A stretch of 64,000 bases of DNA. Origin: Vreelandella malpeensis (GTDB lineage: Bacteria > Pseudomonadota > Gammaproteobacteria > Pseudomonadales > Halomonadaceae). The notes beneath the pieces were generated by a model. The model did no database searches. It was not told the DNA's origin and was given only the letters and a program-made list of their open reading frames with translations. A program made the position numbers and the translations under genes. Within the stretch, counting starts at the first letter, position 1. The number at the start of each line of letters is the position of its first letter. Shown piece after piece: positions 7,253 through 15,162 of the stretch. The stretch is from contig NZ_WHVL01000001.1 of assembly GCF_020622355.1 (NCBI RefSeq), positions 992,001-1,056,000 of the forward strand. Direction: 5' to 3'.

Positions 7253-8278
7253 TCAGATCTTGAGGCGCTTGCCGAACAGCATGGCCCCGAGCGTGGAGAT
7301 GTTGGCGACCTTGTTCAGCAGCACCGAACCCGTTGCCCCCACCGCCACCAGCAGCGCGGCATAGAGCACCAGCGGCAGCGTGTCGACACCAACCAGGGCA
7401 TCGACGATGGCGAAGAACATCGGATGCGCCAGGTAAATACCGAAGGAGTACCGGTTGATGGTGCGCACCCACGCCGGCGCCCGGCGCCCTTTCAGGTAGC
7501 GCAGCGCACACAGCGTCGCCAGCACGAAAAACGGAATGACCCATACCTCCTTGGACGAGAAGGCGAGCCATCCCGCAAAGGTGGCCAGCACGACCAGCCC
7601 CACGAACACCGCCAGCCAGAGCGGCGAGGAGAGCGTCTTCATCCACCCCGGCGAGAGTGACCAGGGCCTTTCGGGCGAGACCGGGTAGTCGCGCACCAGC
7701 ACCAGCGCGAGAAAGAACAGATAGACCCAACCCAGCGGCGCCACCCAGAGCAGATAGCCGGGAGGCGTCACCTCCAGCCAGTAGGCGAGCCCCCAGTAGC
7801 TCATGCTGACCACACAGCTCACCCAAAGCCACGGCACCGGATCGAAGCGCCAGAGCCGCCAGCGGGTGAAGAGCCAGTAGGCCACGTAGAACTGCATGGC
7901 GATGATCAGGAAATAGCCGTGCCAGCCCGCGTAAAGGAAGTACTCCCGCGCGTTGGCCCAAAAGCTCACCGGCTCGCCGCTCGTCTCCAGGTGCACCCAC
8001 TGGGCGGTGGAATAGATGAAACCGTAGACCAGGTAGGGCAGCATCACGTACTTCACCCGCTGCCCCAGAAAACCCGGCGGTACCTGGCGGCCGTAGCGCA
8101 GGGCGAACACGAAGACCGAGATGAACAGAAAGACCGGCGTCCCCAGCACCAGGGGGATACGCGCAAGGTCGGTAGCCAGGTTGTCAAGGCGCTGGTTGAG
8201 ATGGTCCAGCCAATGGAACAGGAACACCGCCACACAGCCATAGGCGCGCAGCCAATAAATCTCCTCTACCTTCTGCAT
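7253..8278 (-). CDS. Membrane acyltransferase, acyltransferase-3 family
   Basis: A 341-residue polytopic inner-membrane protein with about ten hydrophobic segments. The N-terminus reads MQKVEEIYWLRAYGCVAVFLFHW, matching the family pattern (I..LRA.A...V...H) with its conserved Arg and His; the C-terminus has the NRYSFGIYLAHP motif typical of OafA/AlgX-associated type O-acyltransferases. Such proteins move acyl groups onto sugars of exported polysaccharide or lipid. No polysaccharide gene cluster surrounds it, so the acceptor is unknown. It lies upstream of glnA on the same strand, separated by the glnA control region, and is divergent from the secreted esterase. Confidence 0.8.
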   Translation of the reverse strand: MQKVEEIYWLRAYGCVAVFLFHWLDHLNQRLDNLATDLARIPLVLGTPVFLFISVFVFALRYGRQVPPGFLGQRVKYVMLPYLVYGFIYSTAQWVHLETSGEPVSFWANAREYFLYAGWHGYFLIIAMQFYVAYWLFTRWRLWRFDPVPWLWVSCVVSMSYWGLAYWLEVTPPGYLLWVAPLGWVYLFFLALVLVRDYPVSPERPWSLSPGWMKTLSSPLWLAVFVGLVVLATFAGWLAFSSKEVWVIPFFVLATLCALRYLKGRRAPAWVRTINRYSFGIYLAHPMFFAIVDALVGVDTLPLVLYAALLVAVGATGSVLLNKVANISTLGAMLFGKRLKI

Positions 8279-8368
8279 CGGGCCTCCTGCCCGAGAGCGG
8301 GCTGCTATGCTGACTGTCGCAGCCTGTATCTCGTACCGTTAACCATCGTCCCAACGCCTGGAGGCCGC

Positions 8369-9301
8369 GTGCGCTTCTCGTCCAACACGACCCGCCTGTT
8401 CACCAGGGCCCGCGCCCTGAGCCTCCTGATCGGCGCACTGCTGTCCTTTCAGGCCGTCGCCGGCGAGGTCAGTCACCACAGGTTCCACTCGCCGACGCTC
8501 GGCCACGACTACCCCTACACGCTCTACCTGCCCGACGGCTACCATGTGGACGCCACCTACCCGGTGGTGTACCTGCTCCACGGCTCCTTCGGCAACGAAC
8601 ACGACTGGACGAGCCGTGGTCGCCTGGCCCAGACCGCCGACCGGCTGATCAAGGCCGGACACATTCCACCGGCGGTGTTCGTCATGCCGGGCAGCCGCAG
8701 CTGGTGGGTGGACGGCTACAACGAGCCCGCCCGCCGCGCCTTCTTCGACGACCTGATGCCGCATATCGAAACCACCTACGCCGTGGGTACCACCCGCGAG
8801 CAGCGCGCCGTGGGCGGGCTCTCCGCCGGCGGCTTCGGCGCGCTCAACTTCGCCCTGGAGCGCCCGGAGCTGTTCGCCGCCGTGGCTGCGCTGAGCCCGG
8901 CAAGCTACGTACCCGTGCCGCCGTCCAACTCCTCCGCCCACCGCCACCCGGCGTTTCTCGACGCCGAGGGCCAGTTCGACCGCGCGCTGTGGGAGCGGGT
9001 CAACTACCCGGCCTACCTGGAAGCGTACCGCCTGGCCGTGACCCCGCGGGCCGACGACCGGCCCGGCGACACGCCGCCGGTGCCCGCCTACATCAGCGCC
9101 GGGCGCCGCGACGTGTACGATGCCGAATACCACGCCCGCCTGCTGCGCCAGGCGCTGGAGCGCATCCAGCCCGGCCAGGTACGGCTCGATCTTTACCCCG
9201 GCGGGCACACCTGGCGCGTATGGCGGGCGAGCCTGCCGGCGGCGCTCACCTTCCTGTTCCAGCACGTCGACGGTGACGCGCAGGCGTTGGCAGCACCGTG
9301 A
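8369..9301 (+). CDS. Secreted esterase, alpha/beta-hydrolase of the putative esterase (EsD/Fes-like) family
   Basis: A 310-residue protein. GTG at 8369 is the start: TGGAGG lies 4 bases upstream, and any longer frame would run into the divergent acyltransferase gene. Residues 1-32 form a signal peptide (ALSLLIGALLSFQAVAG). The mature part has PVVYLLHGSFGNEHDW (oxyanion region), the nucleophile elbow GLSAGG (Ser about 152) and a late YPGGHTW (catalytic His). The family includes feruloyl/acetyl-xylan esterases, S-formylglutathione hydrolase-like proteins and mycolyltransferases. The adjacent divergent acyltransferase suggests an acyl-ester context, but this is only positional. Confidence 0.75.
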   Translation: MRFSSNTTRLFTRARALSLLIGALLSFQAVAGEVSHHRFHSPTLGHDYPYTLYLPDGYHVDATYPVVYLLHGSFGNEHDWTSRGRLAQTADRLIKAGHIPPAVFVMPGSRSWWVDGYNEPARRAFFDDLMPHIETTYAVGTTREQRAVGGLSAGGFGALNFALERPELFAAVAALSPASYVPVPPSNSSAHRHPAFLDAEGQFDRALWERVNYPAYLEAYRLAVTPRADDRPGDTPPVPAYISAGRRDVYDAEYHARLLRQALERIQPGQVRLDLYPGGHTWRVWRASLPAALTFLFQHVDGDAQALAAP

Positions 9302-9376
9302 GCGGCTAAATTGGCCGAATGGCGAAGCTACAACCTACACTAAGAACACCCCTCTCTCGACAAAAGGATATTGAGG

Positions 9377-9688
9377 ATGCATCAACACATCGAATGGGAC
9401 GATCCAGGCCGCGCCAGCGTATCCGAGTACTTCAAGAACGACCCCAACCATACCGAACCCTATCCCGGCGCCATCCTCTCCGCCCGCTTCCAGCACCGCA
9501 TCGTCCGCGTGAAGGTACAGACCTACCGCGAGGACGAAGGGGTGAGCATCGGCACCGTCGCCGCCATCCTCGACGAGCACGGCCACCGCTACAAGAGCCA
9601 AGACAAGCTCCACATCGACGACATCGTCCGCCTGCCCGACGACAAGCGCGCCATGGAGCATTGGGACGAGGACGAGAAAGCTCGCTGA
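9377..9688 (+). CDS. 103-residue hypothetical protein
   Basis: A small acidic/His-rich soluble protein with no signal peptide and no family I recognise: HQHIEWDDPGRASVSEYFKND at the start, a central beta-like part with VRVKVQTYREDEGVSIG, and an acidic end (HWDEDEKAR). ATG at 9377 is preferred over the TTG six bases earlier; AAAGGA lies 10 bases upstream. High acidic content fits a salt-adapted cytoplasm. It follows the esterase gene by 75 bases and may be cotranscribed with it. Confidence 0.6.
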   Translation: MHQHIEWDDPGRASVSEYFKNDPNHTEPYPGAILSARFQHRIVRVKVQTYREDEGVSIGTVAAILDEHGHRYKSQDKLHIDDIVRLPDDKRAMEHWDEDEKAR

Positions 9689-10048
9689 ACGCCTCACGAC
9701 GCGCCGCTGCCCCGTCAGCTTCCAAGCCCGCGAATGGGGAGTTCGAGGCTCCCCATCTCCTACGAAACGCTGACTCCCCCTCTAGACCGGCTCTTCATTT
9801 ATCACGATGCCCCGCCATAGGGAGTAGCGCGGCGTAAGCGACAGCGCACCCGCGAAGCACCGCACAGCGGTGCCCCACTCACAACGTCATATTTAAGCAA
9901 CATTAGATTAAAGATCGGCTACCCATACCCTTCTGAGTTCTGTAGAGCAGCGAATGTACAAGCATCGAACAGCAACAATTGCGTCGGGCGGGTTTTCACG
10001 AGCGTGCTACGCTTAGCGTTACTTTTTTCTCCCTACAGGTTTTCGATC
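9689..10048. other. Intergenic region with two hairpins
   Basis: No convincing gene. An 8-bp hairpin ATGGGGAG/CTCCCCAT (9734-9756) with a T-poor tail may end the preceding unit, and GCACCGC/GCGGTGC lies at 9857-9873. The last 150 bases are AT-richer and probably carry the promoter of the next gene. Confidence 0.5.
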
Positions 10049-10702
10049 ATGCGGCTACGTCTCTGGCTCTGCGCGTTTGCGTGCGCGTTCACCCTTCCCG
10101 CGTTTGCGCAGTCTTCAAGCGACTGGGCGGCTTATGATGACGTGTTTGAAAACGGCGCGACCCAGGCGAACCTGTGGCAGTGGGGGTGGACGGGCATCTA
10201 CGCCACGAGCCTGGCCGTGAATGCCTACCAGGCCAGCGAAGCGAGCGACCGGGACGACCGCTATGACGCGCGGGTCGGGGCGGTGAAATCCGCCCTGGCC
10301 TTGGGCGGCATGTTCACTGATCGCCAGCCCCACCCGGCGGCGCTGGAACGTTACGAGCGCTTGAAAGCCAATGGAGAGCTGAGCGGCGTGCAGGCGTTGG
10401 GGCTGGAACTCGCCCAGGCCGAGCGCGAGCGCCGGGGGTTTGGGGCGCGGGTCGGCTCATTGGTGGTCAACGGCCTGGCGGCCGGGGTGATCGCGGCAGA
10501 CGGGCGGGGCGACGACGCGGCGATCAACTTCGCCTCGGGCATGCTGGTCAACGAGCTGCAGATCTGGACCCAGCCGAACCAGGCCTCCTCCGCCATCAAC
10601 CGTTTCCAGCCAGCGCGGGTGTCCTTGGGGCCGGTGACGCTGGAAGGCGAGTACGCGCTGACCGTGGCGCCCAACCAGCTCGGCGCCACCTGGCGCTACT
10701 GA
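10049..10702 (+). CDS. Exported protein of unknown function
   Basis: A 217-residue protein starting at ATG 10049 (CAGG about 9 bases upstream) with a clear signal peptide MRLRLWLCAFACAFTLPAFAQ. The mature part begins SSSDWAAYDDVFENGATQANLWQWGW, has a predicted helical middle and a Gly/Ala-rich hydrophobic stretch (GSLVVNGLAAGVIAADG), and ends in FQPARVSLGPVTLEGEYALTV...GATWRY, with an aromatic end like that of outer-membrane-facing proteins. I do not recognise the family. It stands alone between the hypothetical gene and the zinc locus. Confidence 0.6.
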   Translation: MRLRLWLCAFACAFTLPAFAQSSSDWAAYDDVFENGATQANLWQWGWTGIYATSLAVNAYQASEASDRDDRYDARVGAVKSALALGGMFTDRQPHPAALERYERLKANGELSGVQALGLELAQAERERRGFGARVGSLVVNGLAAGVIAADGRGDDAAINFASGMLVNELQIWTQPNQASSAINRFQPARVSLGPVTLEGEYALTVAPNQLGATWRY

Positions 10703-10849
10703 GCCCGCTCCCTCTACAATGGCGGCCTCACCAGCGCAGCTACGCCAGTGATGCCGCCAATACGCACTTCCGTATCGCGGTATCGTGTCGCATGCATTGT
10801 CAAGCGCAGCGAAGAGAGTAGAATATCCGGCAATTTTTATGCGAATATT

Positions 10850-10862
10850 GTTATGTTATAAC
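10850..10862 (+). promoter_or_regulatory. Zur-type operator upstream of the zinc uptake locus
   Basis: GTTATGTTATAAC contains the inverted repeat GTTAT/ATAAC that forms the core of gammaproteobacterial Zur boxes (TGTTAT..TATAACA). It lies 27 bases before the start of the first gene in the znu unit, in an AT-rich promoter stretch, so binding of Zn-Zur would block transcription. Confidence 0.65.
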
Positions 10863-10888
10863 CTACTTGCCAGGCAAGAGGAGTCATC

Positions 10889-11035
10889 GTGAGTCACCAA
10901 ACACATCGCCATAACCGCGAAGGGCCCTGCCACTTTTCATTGATGTCGCTGTCTGCCATCAAGCGGCTGTTGCTGGTCGCGCTGCCACTGCTGATGCTCT
11001 GGGCCCTGGTGCTGTGGGCCGGCGGTTGGCTTTGA
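10889..11035 (+). CDS. 48-residue His-bearing membrane peptide coupled to znuC
   Basis: A GTG at 10889, preceded by AAGAGGAG, opens a 48-codon frame whose TGA overlaps the ATG of znuC (TGATG). The N-terminus is polar and rich in metal-binding residues (SHQTHRHNREGPCHF: four His and one Cys in the first 15 residues), followed by one predicted membrane helix (LLLVALPLLMLWALVLWAGGWL). The Zur-like operator immediately upstream and the coupling to znuC place it in the zinc uptake operon. A role as zinc-sensing leader peptide or small transporter partner is inference; I know of no named family. Confidence 0.6.
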   Translation: MSHQTHRHNREGPCHFSLMSLSAIKRLLLVALPLLMLWALVLWAGGWL

Positions 11036-11772
11036 TGAACCATCGCGACGAGAGCCGCCTGCGACTGCACGATCTTCACCTGGCCCAGGGGCGGCGCATG
11101 GTACTCGAACACCTCCAGGGCGATTTCCTGCCCGGGGCGATCACCGCGCTGATCGGCGCCAACGGCGCGGGCAAGAGCACCTTGATCCAGTCCATCATGG
11201 GCGAGCTGCGCCCGGTGTCCGGCAAGGTGGAGTGCCTGGTCGCCCGCGAGCGCTGCGCTTGGCTGCCCCAGCAACTGGCGCTCGACCTGACCTTTCCCAT
11301 GAGCGTCGAGGAGCTGGTGATGACCGGCACCTGGCCAAGCCACGGCGCGCTCAAGGGCTACTGCGCGGCACACTACCGCAAGGGGCGCGACATCATGGGC
11401 CGGCTCGGCATTTCGCACCTGGCCCACCGCCCGCTGGGCGAGCTATCCGGCGGCCAGCGCCAGCGCGCGCTGATCGGCCGCACGCTGATGCAGGAAGCCG
11501 AACTGCTGCTGCTCGACGAGCCGTTTGCCAACGTCGACAGCCAGACGGTGGACATCCTGGTGAGCATCCTGCGTCAGATGGCCGACAACGGCATGACGAT
11601 CATCGTGGTGCTCCACGACATGGATCACCTTAAGCGCCTGGCCGACGAGGTGCTGATGCTCGCCGGCGGTCGCGGGGAGTGGATGGCGCCGCAGGCCCTC
11701 GAGCACCCCGCGCACATGCCGACCCAGCCCATGACCTTCACCTCGGGAGGTCACCATGTGGGATCTGCTTAA
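11035..11772 (+). CDS. znuC: Zinc ABC transporter ATPase ZnuC
   Basis: A 245-residue ABC ATPase with Walker A GANGAGKS (41-48), signature LSGGQRQ, Walker B LLLLDEPF and the H-loop VLHDMDH. It powers zinc import through ZnuB. ATG 11035 was chosen because it overlaps the stop of the 48-residue peptide (TGATG); no strong ribosome binding site precedes it, so translation is likely coupled. The end has extra His residues (HPAHMPTQP...GGHHVG). It overlaps znuB by 17 bases. Confidence 0.92.
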   Translation: MNHRDESRLRLHDLHLAQGRRMVLEHLQGDFLPGAITALIGANGAGKSTLIQSIMGELRPVSGKVECLVARERCAWLPQQLALDLTFPMSVEELVMTGTWPSHGALKGYCAAHYRKGRDIMGRLGISHLAHRPLGELSGGQRQRALIGRTLMQEAELLLLDEPFANVDSQTVDILVSILRQMADNGMTIIVVLHDMDHLKRLADEVLMLAGGRGEWMAPQALEHPAHMPTQPMTFTSGGHHVGSA

Positions 11773-12697
11773 CGCCTGGTTCATCGCCCCGTTCGACTAC
11801 GGTTTCATGCGCCGCGCGGCAGTGGGAGGGCTGGCGCTGTCGCTGGCCGCGCCGCCTTTGGGCGTGTTCCTGGTGCTGCGCGGCATGAGCCTGATCGGCG
11901 ACGCCATGGCCCACGCCATCCTGCCTGGCGTGGCGCTGGGTTTTCTGCTGGCCGGTTTCTCGCTGCCGATCATGAGCATCGGCGGCGTGCTGTTCGGGCT
12001 CTTGATGGCGCTGATGGCCGGGGCGGTGTCGAAGATGGGCGGCCAGCGCGAGGACGCCGCCATGGCGAGCTTCTTCATCACGTCGCTGGCGGCGGGGGTG
12101 ATGCTGATCTCGATCGGCGGCAGCAGCGTGGACCTGACCCACGTGCTGTTCGGCTCGATCCTGGCGGTCAACTCCACTGCCCTTCTCTTGATCGCCGGCA
12201 TCAGCACGCTGATCGTGCTGACCATGGCGTTGATCTTTCGCGCGCTGGTGGTCGAGTGTCTCGACCCGCTCTTTCTGCGCGGCCAGAGCCAGCGCAACGG
12301 CTGGGTACACAGCGTGTTCCTGGCGCTTTTAGTGCTCAACCTCACCGCCGGGTTCCAGACGCTGGGCACGCTGATGGCGGTAGGCCTGATGATGCTGCCC
12401 GCCACCGCGGCGCGCTTCTGGAGCCGGCGTTTGGAAGGTTTGATGGGCATTGCCGTGGTGCTGGCGATGCTGGCAAGCGTTGGTGGGCTCTTGCTCTCCT
12501 ACCATCTGGACATTCCTTCCGGGCCGAGCATCATCCTGCTGGCCGGCGGCGCGTACTTCTTCTCGGCGCTGTTCGGGCGCTACCACAGCCTGACGGCAAG
12601 GCTGCGGCGCAAGCCCCTGCCGCTGCATGCGCATCCCGACCCCTCGGTGCCCGTGGATGACACCCCACGGGATCACCTCCCTCTGGACAGGAGTTAA
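11756..12697 (+). CDS. znuB: Zinc ABC transporter permease ZnuB
   Basis: A 313-residue polytopic inner-membrane protein of the ABC-3 permease family: RRAAVGGLALSLAAPPLGVFLVLRGMSLIGDAMAHAILPGVALG contains the family's conserved first loop, and GTLMAVGLMMLPATAARFW is the EAA-like coupling region. About eight membrane spans. A longer than usual His/Pro-rich tail (PLPLHAHPDPSVPVDD) follows the last span. GGGAGGT lies just before the ATG, inside the 3' end of znuC. Partner of ZnuC and ZnuA. Confidence 0.92.
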   Translation: MWDLLNAWFIAPFDYGFMRRAAVGGLALSLAAPPLGVFLVLRGMSLIGDAMAHAILPGVALGFLLAGFSLPIMSIGGVLFGLLMALMAGAVSKMGGQREDAAMASFFITSLAAGVMLISIGGSSVDLTHVLFGSILAVNSTALLLIAGISTLIVLTMALIFRALVVECLDPLFLRGQSQRNGWVHSVFLALLVLNLTAGFQTLGTLMAVGLMMLPATAARFWSRRLEGLMGIAVVLAMLASVGGLLLSYHLDIPSGPSIILLAGGAYFFSALFGRYHSLTARLRRKPLPLHAHPDPSVPVDDTPRDHLPLDRS

Positions 12698-12699
12698 TC

Positions 12700-13788
12700 A
12701 TGTCACTGCGTTTTGCCCCACTCGTGGCGGGCATTTCCGCCCTGCTGGCCATTCCCGCCGCACTCGCCGACGATCGCGTCCAGGTCGTCACCAGCTTCTC
12801 GATTCTGGCGGACATGGTCGAGAACGTCGGCGGCGAGCACGTCGAGGTGACCTCGCTGGTCGGCCCCGACGGCGACACCCACGTCTACTCGCCTCGCCCC
12901 GGTGACGCCCGCGCCCTGGCCGAGGCGGATCTGGTCGTCTTCAACGGCCTGCTGCTCGAAGGGTGGATGGAGCGCCTGCTCGACGCCAGCGACTACCAGG
13001 GCGAGCTGGTCGTCGCCACCGACGGCATCGACAAGCTCGACTACCACCCGCACGATCACGGCCACTCTCACGAGCACGAGCACGAGCACGAGCATGAGCA
13101 TGAGCATGAGCATGAGCATGAGCACGCACATGATCACGACCACGATCACGGCCATGCCCACGATCATGAGCACGGCGAGTTCGACCCTCACGCCTGGCAG
13201 GACATGGACCAGGCGCGCACCTACATCGCCAACATCCGCGACGGCCTGATCGATGCCGACGAGGAGAACGCCGACGACTACCGCGCCAACGCCGAGCGCT
13301 ACCTGGAGGAAATGGGCGAGCTCGACGGCGAGATTCGCGCCCTGATCAGTGACATTCCGCCCTCGACCAGCGTGATCACCGGGCACGACTCCTTCGGCTA
13401 CTTCGCCAACGCCTACGGCGTGCGCTTTCTGTCGCCCACCGGGCTCTCCAGCGAAGTGGAGCCCAGCGGCGCCAGCATGGCGGCCCTGGTGGACCTGATC
13501 AACGCCGAGGGCGTGCAGGCGCTGTTCTACGAGAACATGACCAACTCGGCGGTGATCGACCAGCTCGCCGAAGAGACCGGACTTGCGGTCGCCGGCACGC
13601 TGTATGCCGACGCGCTGTCGAGCGACGGCTCGGCCAGCACTTATCTCGGCATGATGCGCCACAACGCCGAGCTCCTGCACGACGCCCTGGGCCGCCCCGG
13701 CCACGGCGAGCAGGCTCATGACCACGATCACGGCCATGACCATGCTCACGATCATGACCATAGCCACGAGCACGAGCATAGCCACTGA
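12700..13788 (+). CDS. znuA: Periplasmic zinc-binding protein ZnuA with extreme His-rich loop
   Basis: A 362-residue cluster A-I binding protein. The signal peptide ends near Ala-Asp 24. Zinc ligands expected from the family are in GDTHVY (His61), DPHAW (His164) and ITGHDSFGY. Between the first two lies a loop in which every even residue from 116 to 158 is His (22 His, mostly alternating with Glu or Asp), and the C-terminus adds a second His/Asp tail (about 340-362). His loops are common in ZnuA, but two zones of this density are unusual. AGGAG lies 6 bases before the ATG; the gene starts 3 bases after znuB. A terminator follows. Confidence 0.93.
   Translation: MSLRFAPLVAGISALLAIPAALADDRVQVVTSFSILADMVENVGGEHVEVTSLVGPDGDTHVYSPRPGDARALAEADLVVFNGLLLEGWMERLLDASDYQGELVVATDGIDKLDYHPHDHGHSHEHEHEHEHEHEHEHEHEHAHDHDHDHGHAHDHEHGEFDPHAWQDMDQARTYIANIRDGLIDADEENADDYRANAERYLEEMGELDGEIRALISDIPPSTSVITGHDSFGYFANAYGVRFLSPTGLSSEVEPSGASMAALVDLINAEGVQALFYENMTNSAVIDQLAEETGLAVAGTLYADALSSDGSASTYLGMMRHNAELLHDALGRPGHGEQAHDHDHGHDHAHDHDHSHEHEHSH
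13072..13125 (+). repeat. Nine tandem GAGCAY hexamers inside znuA
   Basis: GAGCAC x3, GAGCAT x5, GAGCAC x1 encode (Glu-His)9. A perfect short run of this type is prone to slippage in multiples of 6 bases, which would change loop length without breaking the frame. Confidence 0.95.
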
Positions 13789-13804
13789 GTAGTACACCCT
13801 TCTC

Positions 13805-13828
13805 AAGCGCCCTTCGCGGGCGCTTTTT
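13805..13828 (+). terminator. Terminator of the znu operon
   Basis: AAGCGCCC/GGGCGCTT stem, 5-base loop, TTTTT, 17 bases after the znuA stop. Confidence 0.88.
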
Positions 13829-13918
13829 CGTGGCCGCTCGCGCTGGTGGCCGCGCCGCTAACGCGCCATACTCTCGGCACCGGCCATTTGGCCCTTTTCA
13901 ATCACACGGTGCCCTTTC

Positions 13919-15073
13919 ATGTCTGCCTACCTATTCACCGCCTTCGCGCTGGGAGCGGCTGCGCTGCTGCCGGCCACGCTAGCCCATGCCGAACCGGACA
14001 ACCGCCTGGCGGCACAGGTCGACGACGTCATTCGCCCGCTGATGGCCGAACACCGGATCCCCGGCATGGCGGTGGGACTGAGCGTGGACGGCGAGCAACA
14101 TCTCTTCTACTACGGCCTGGCCGACATCGAGGCGAGCCGCGCAGTGGACGAACGCACCCTGTTCGAACTTGGATCGATCAGCAAGCTCTACACGGCGACG
14201 CTGGCCGCCTACGCCGAGACCCAGGATGTGTTCGCCCTGGACGATGCCGCAAGCCGCCACCTGGCCGCGCTTGCCGGCAGCGCCTTCGACGACATTAGCC
14301 TGCTGGAGCTCGCTACGTATACGGCAGGCGGCCTGCCGCTGCAGTTTCCCGAGACGCTCGAGGGCGAGCAGGCCATGCTCGAGTACTTTCGCGACTGGAG
14401 GCCGGATTTCGCCCCGGGCACCCACAGGCTCTACTCCAACCCGAGCCTCGGACTGCTGGGTTATATCACCGCCGAGCGCCTGGGGCAGCCGTTTGAAGAG
14501 GCGATGACCGAGCACGTGTTCGCCCCGCTGGAGATCACACACAGTTTCTTCGACGTGCCCGCCGACGAGCGCGAACACTACGCCTACGGCTATTCAGCGA
14601 GCGACGCGCCGCTTCGCGTCAACCCCGGGCTGCTGGACGCTCAGGCCTATGGGCTGAAGGCGACCGCCAGCGACGTGCTGCGCTTTCTGGAGGCGCATCG
14701 GGCTGGCGCGCCCACGGCTTCCCTGCAGGCAGCGATGAACACGACGCAGGCTGGCTACTTCACGCTCGGTGACATGGCCCAGGGGCTTGGCTGGGAGCGC
14801 TACGCCGCGCCGGCCGCCCTGGAGCAGCTGACGGCGGGCAGTGCCCTGGAGGTGGTGCTCGAGCCCAACGCGGTCGAGCGGATGACGCCGCCGCTACCGC
14901 CTTCGACGGCGGGGTGGCTACACAAGACCGGGGCCACCAACGGCTTCGGAAACTACGTCGCCATCGCCCCGGGCGAGCGTATCAGCGTGGTGCTGCTGGC
15001 CAACCGCAACTACCCCAATGCGGCGCGCATCGAAGCCGCCTACCGGCTCGTCGAGCGCTTGCGCGCCGACTGA
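13919..15073 (+). CDS. ampC: Class C (AmpC-type) beta-lactamase
   Basis: A 384-residue serine hydrolase with a signal peptide (LFTAFALGAAALLPATLAHA). All three class C signatures are present in AmpC context: S-x-x-K in LFELGSISKLYTATL (Ser86, Lys89), Y-S-N in LYSNPSLGLLGY (Tyr172), and K-T-G in HKTGATNGFGNYVAIAP (Lys336). Length equals that of chromosomal AmpC enzymes. These hydrolyse cephalosporins and penicillins in the periplasm. No divergent ampR regulator is adjacent, so induction through AmpR is not indicated locally. A weak ribosome binding site precedes ATG 13919. A D-aminopeptidase or esterase of the same fold is possible but less likely given the HKTG context. Confidence 0.85.
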   Translation: MSAYLFTAFALGAAALLPATLAHAEPDNRLAAQVDDVIRPLMAEHRIPGMAVGLSVDGEQHLFYYGLADIEASRAVDERTLFELGSISKLYTATLAAYAETQDVFALDDAASRHLAALAGSAFDDISLLELATYTAGGLPLQFPETLEGEQAMLEYFRDWRPDFAPGTHRLYSNPSLGLLGYITAERLGQPFEEAMTEHVFAPLEITHSFFDVPADEREHYAYGYSASDAPLRVNPGLLDAQAYGLKATASDVLRFLEAHRAGAPTASLQAAMNTTQAGYFTLGDMAQGLGWERYAAPAALEQLTAGSALEVVLEPNAVERMTPPLPPSTAGWLHKTGATNGFGNYVAIAPGERISVVLLANRNYPNAARIEAAYRLVERLRAD

Positions 15074-15162
15074 TGACGGGCCAGCGCCTGCGTCGTCGTT
15101 GCTTTTTGGCGCGCGGATGGTGAGACTGGCCCTCCTGCCCAGTGACGACGAGCTTGCCTCCC

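Noticed and set aside
7919-8368. N-terminal extension of the secreted esterase
   Set aside because: It overlaps the divergent acyltransferase gene; GTG 8369 with its ribosome binding site and signal peptide is the natural start.
13072-13125. Possible CRISPR-like or minisatellite array
   Set aside because: The repeats are in-frame Glu-His codons of znuA with no spacers.
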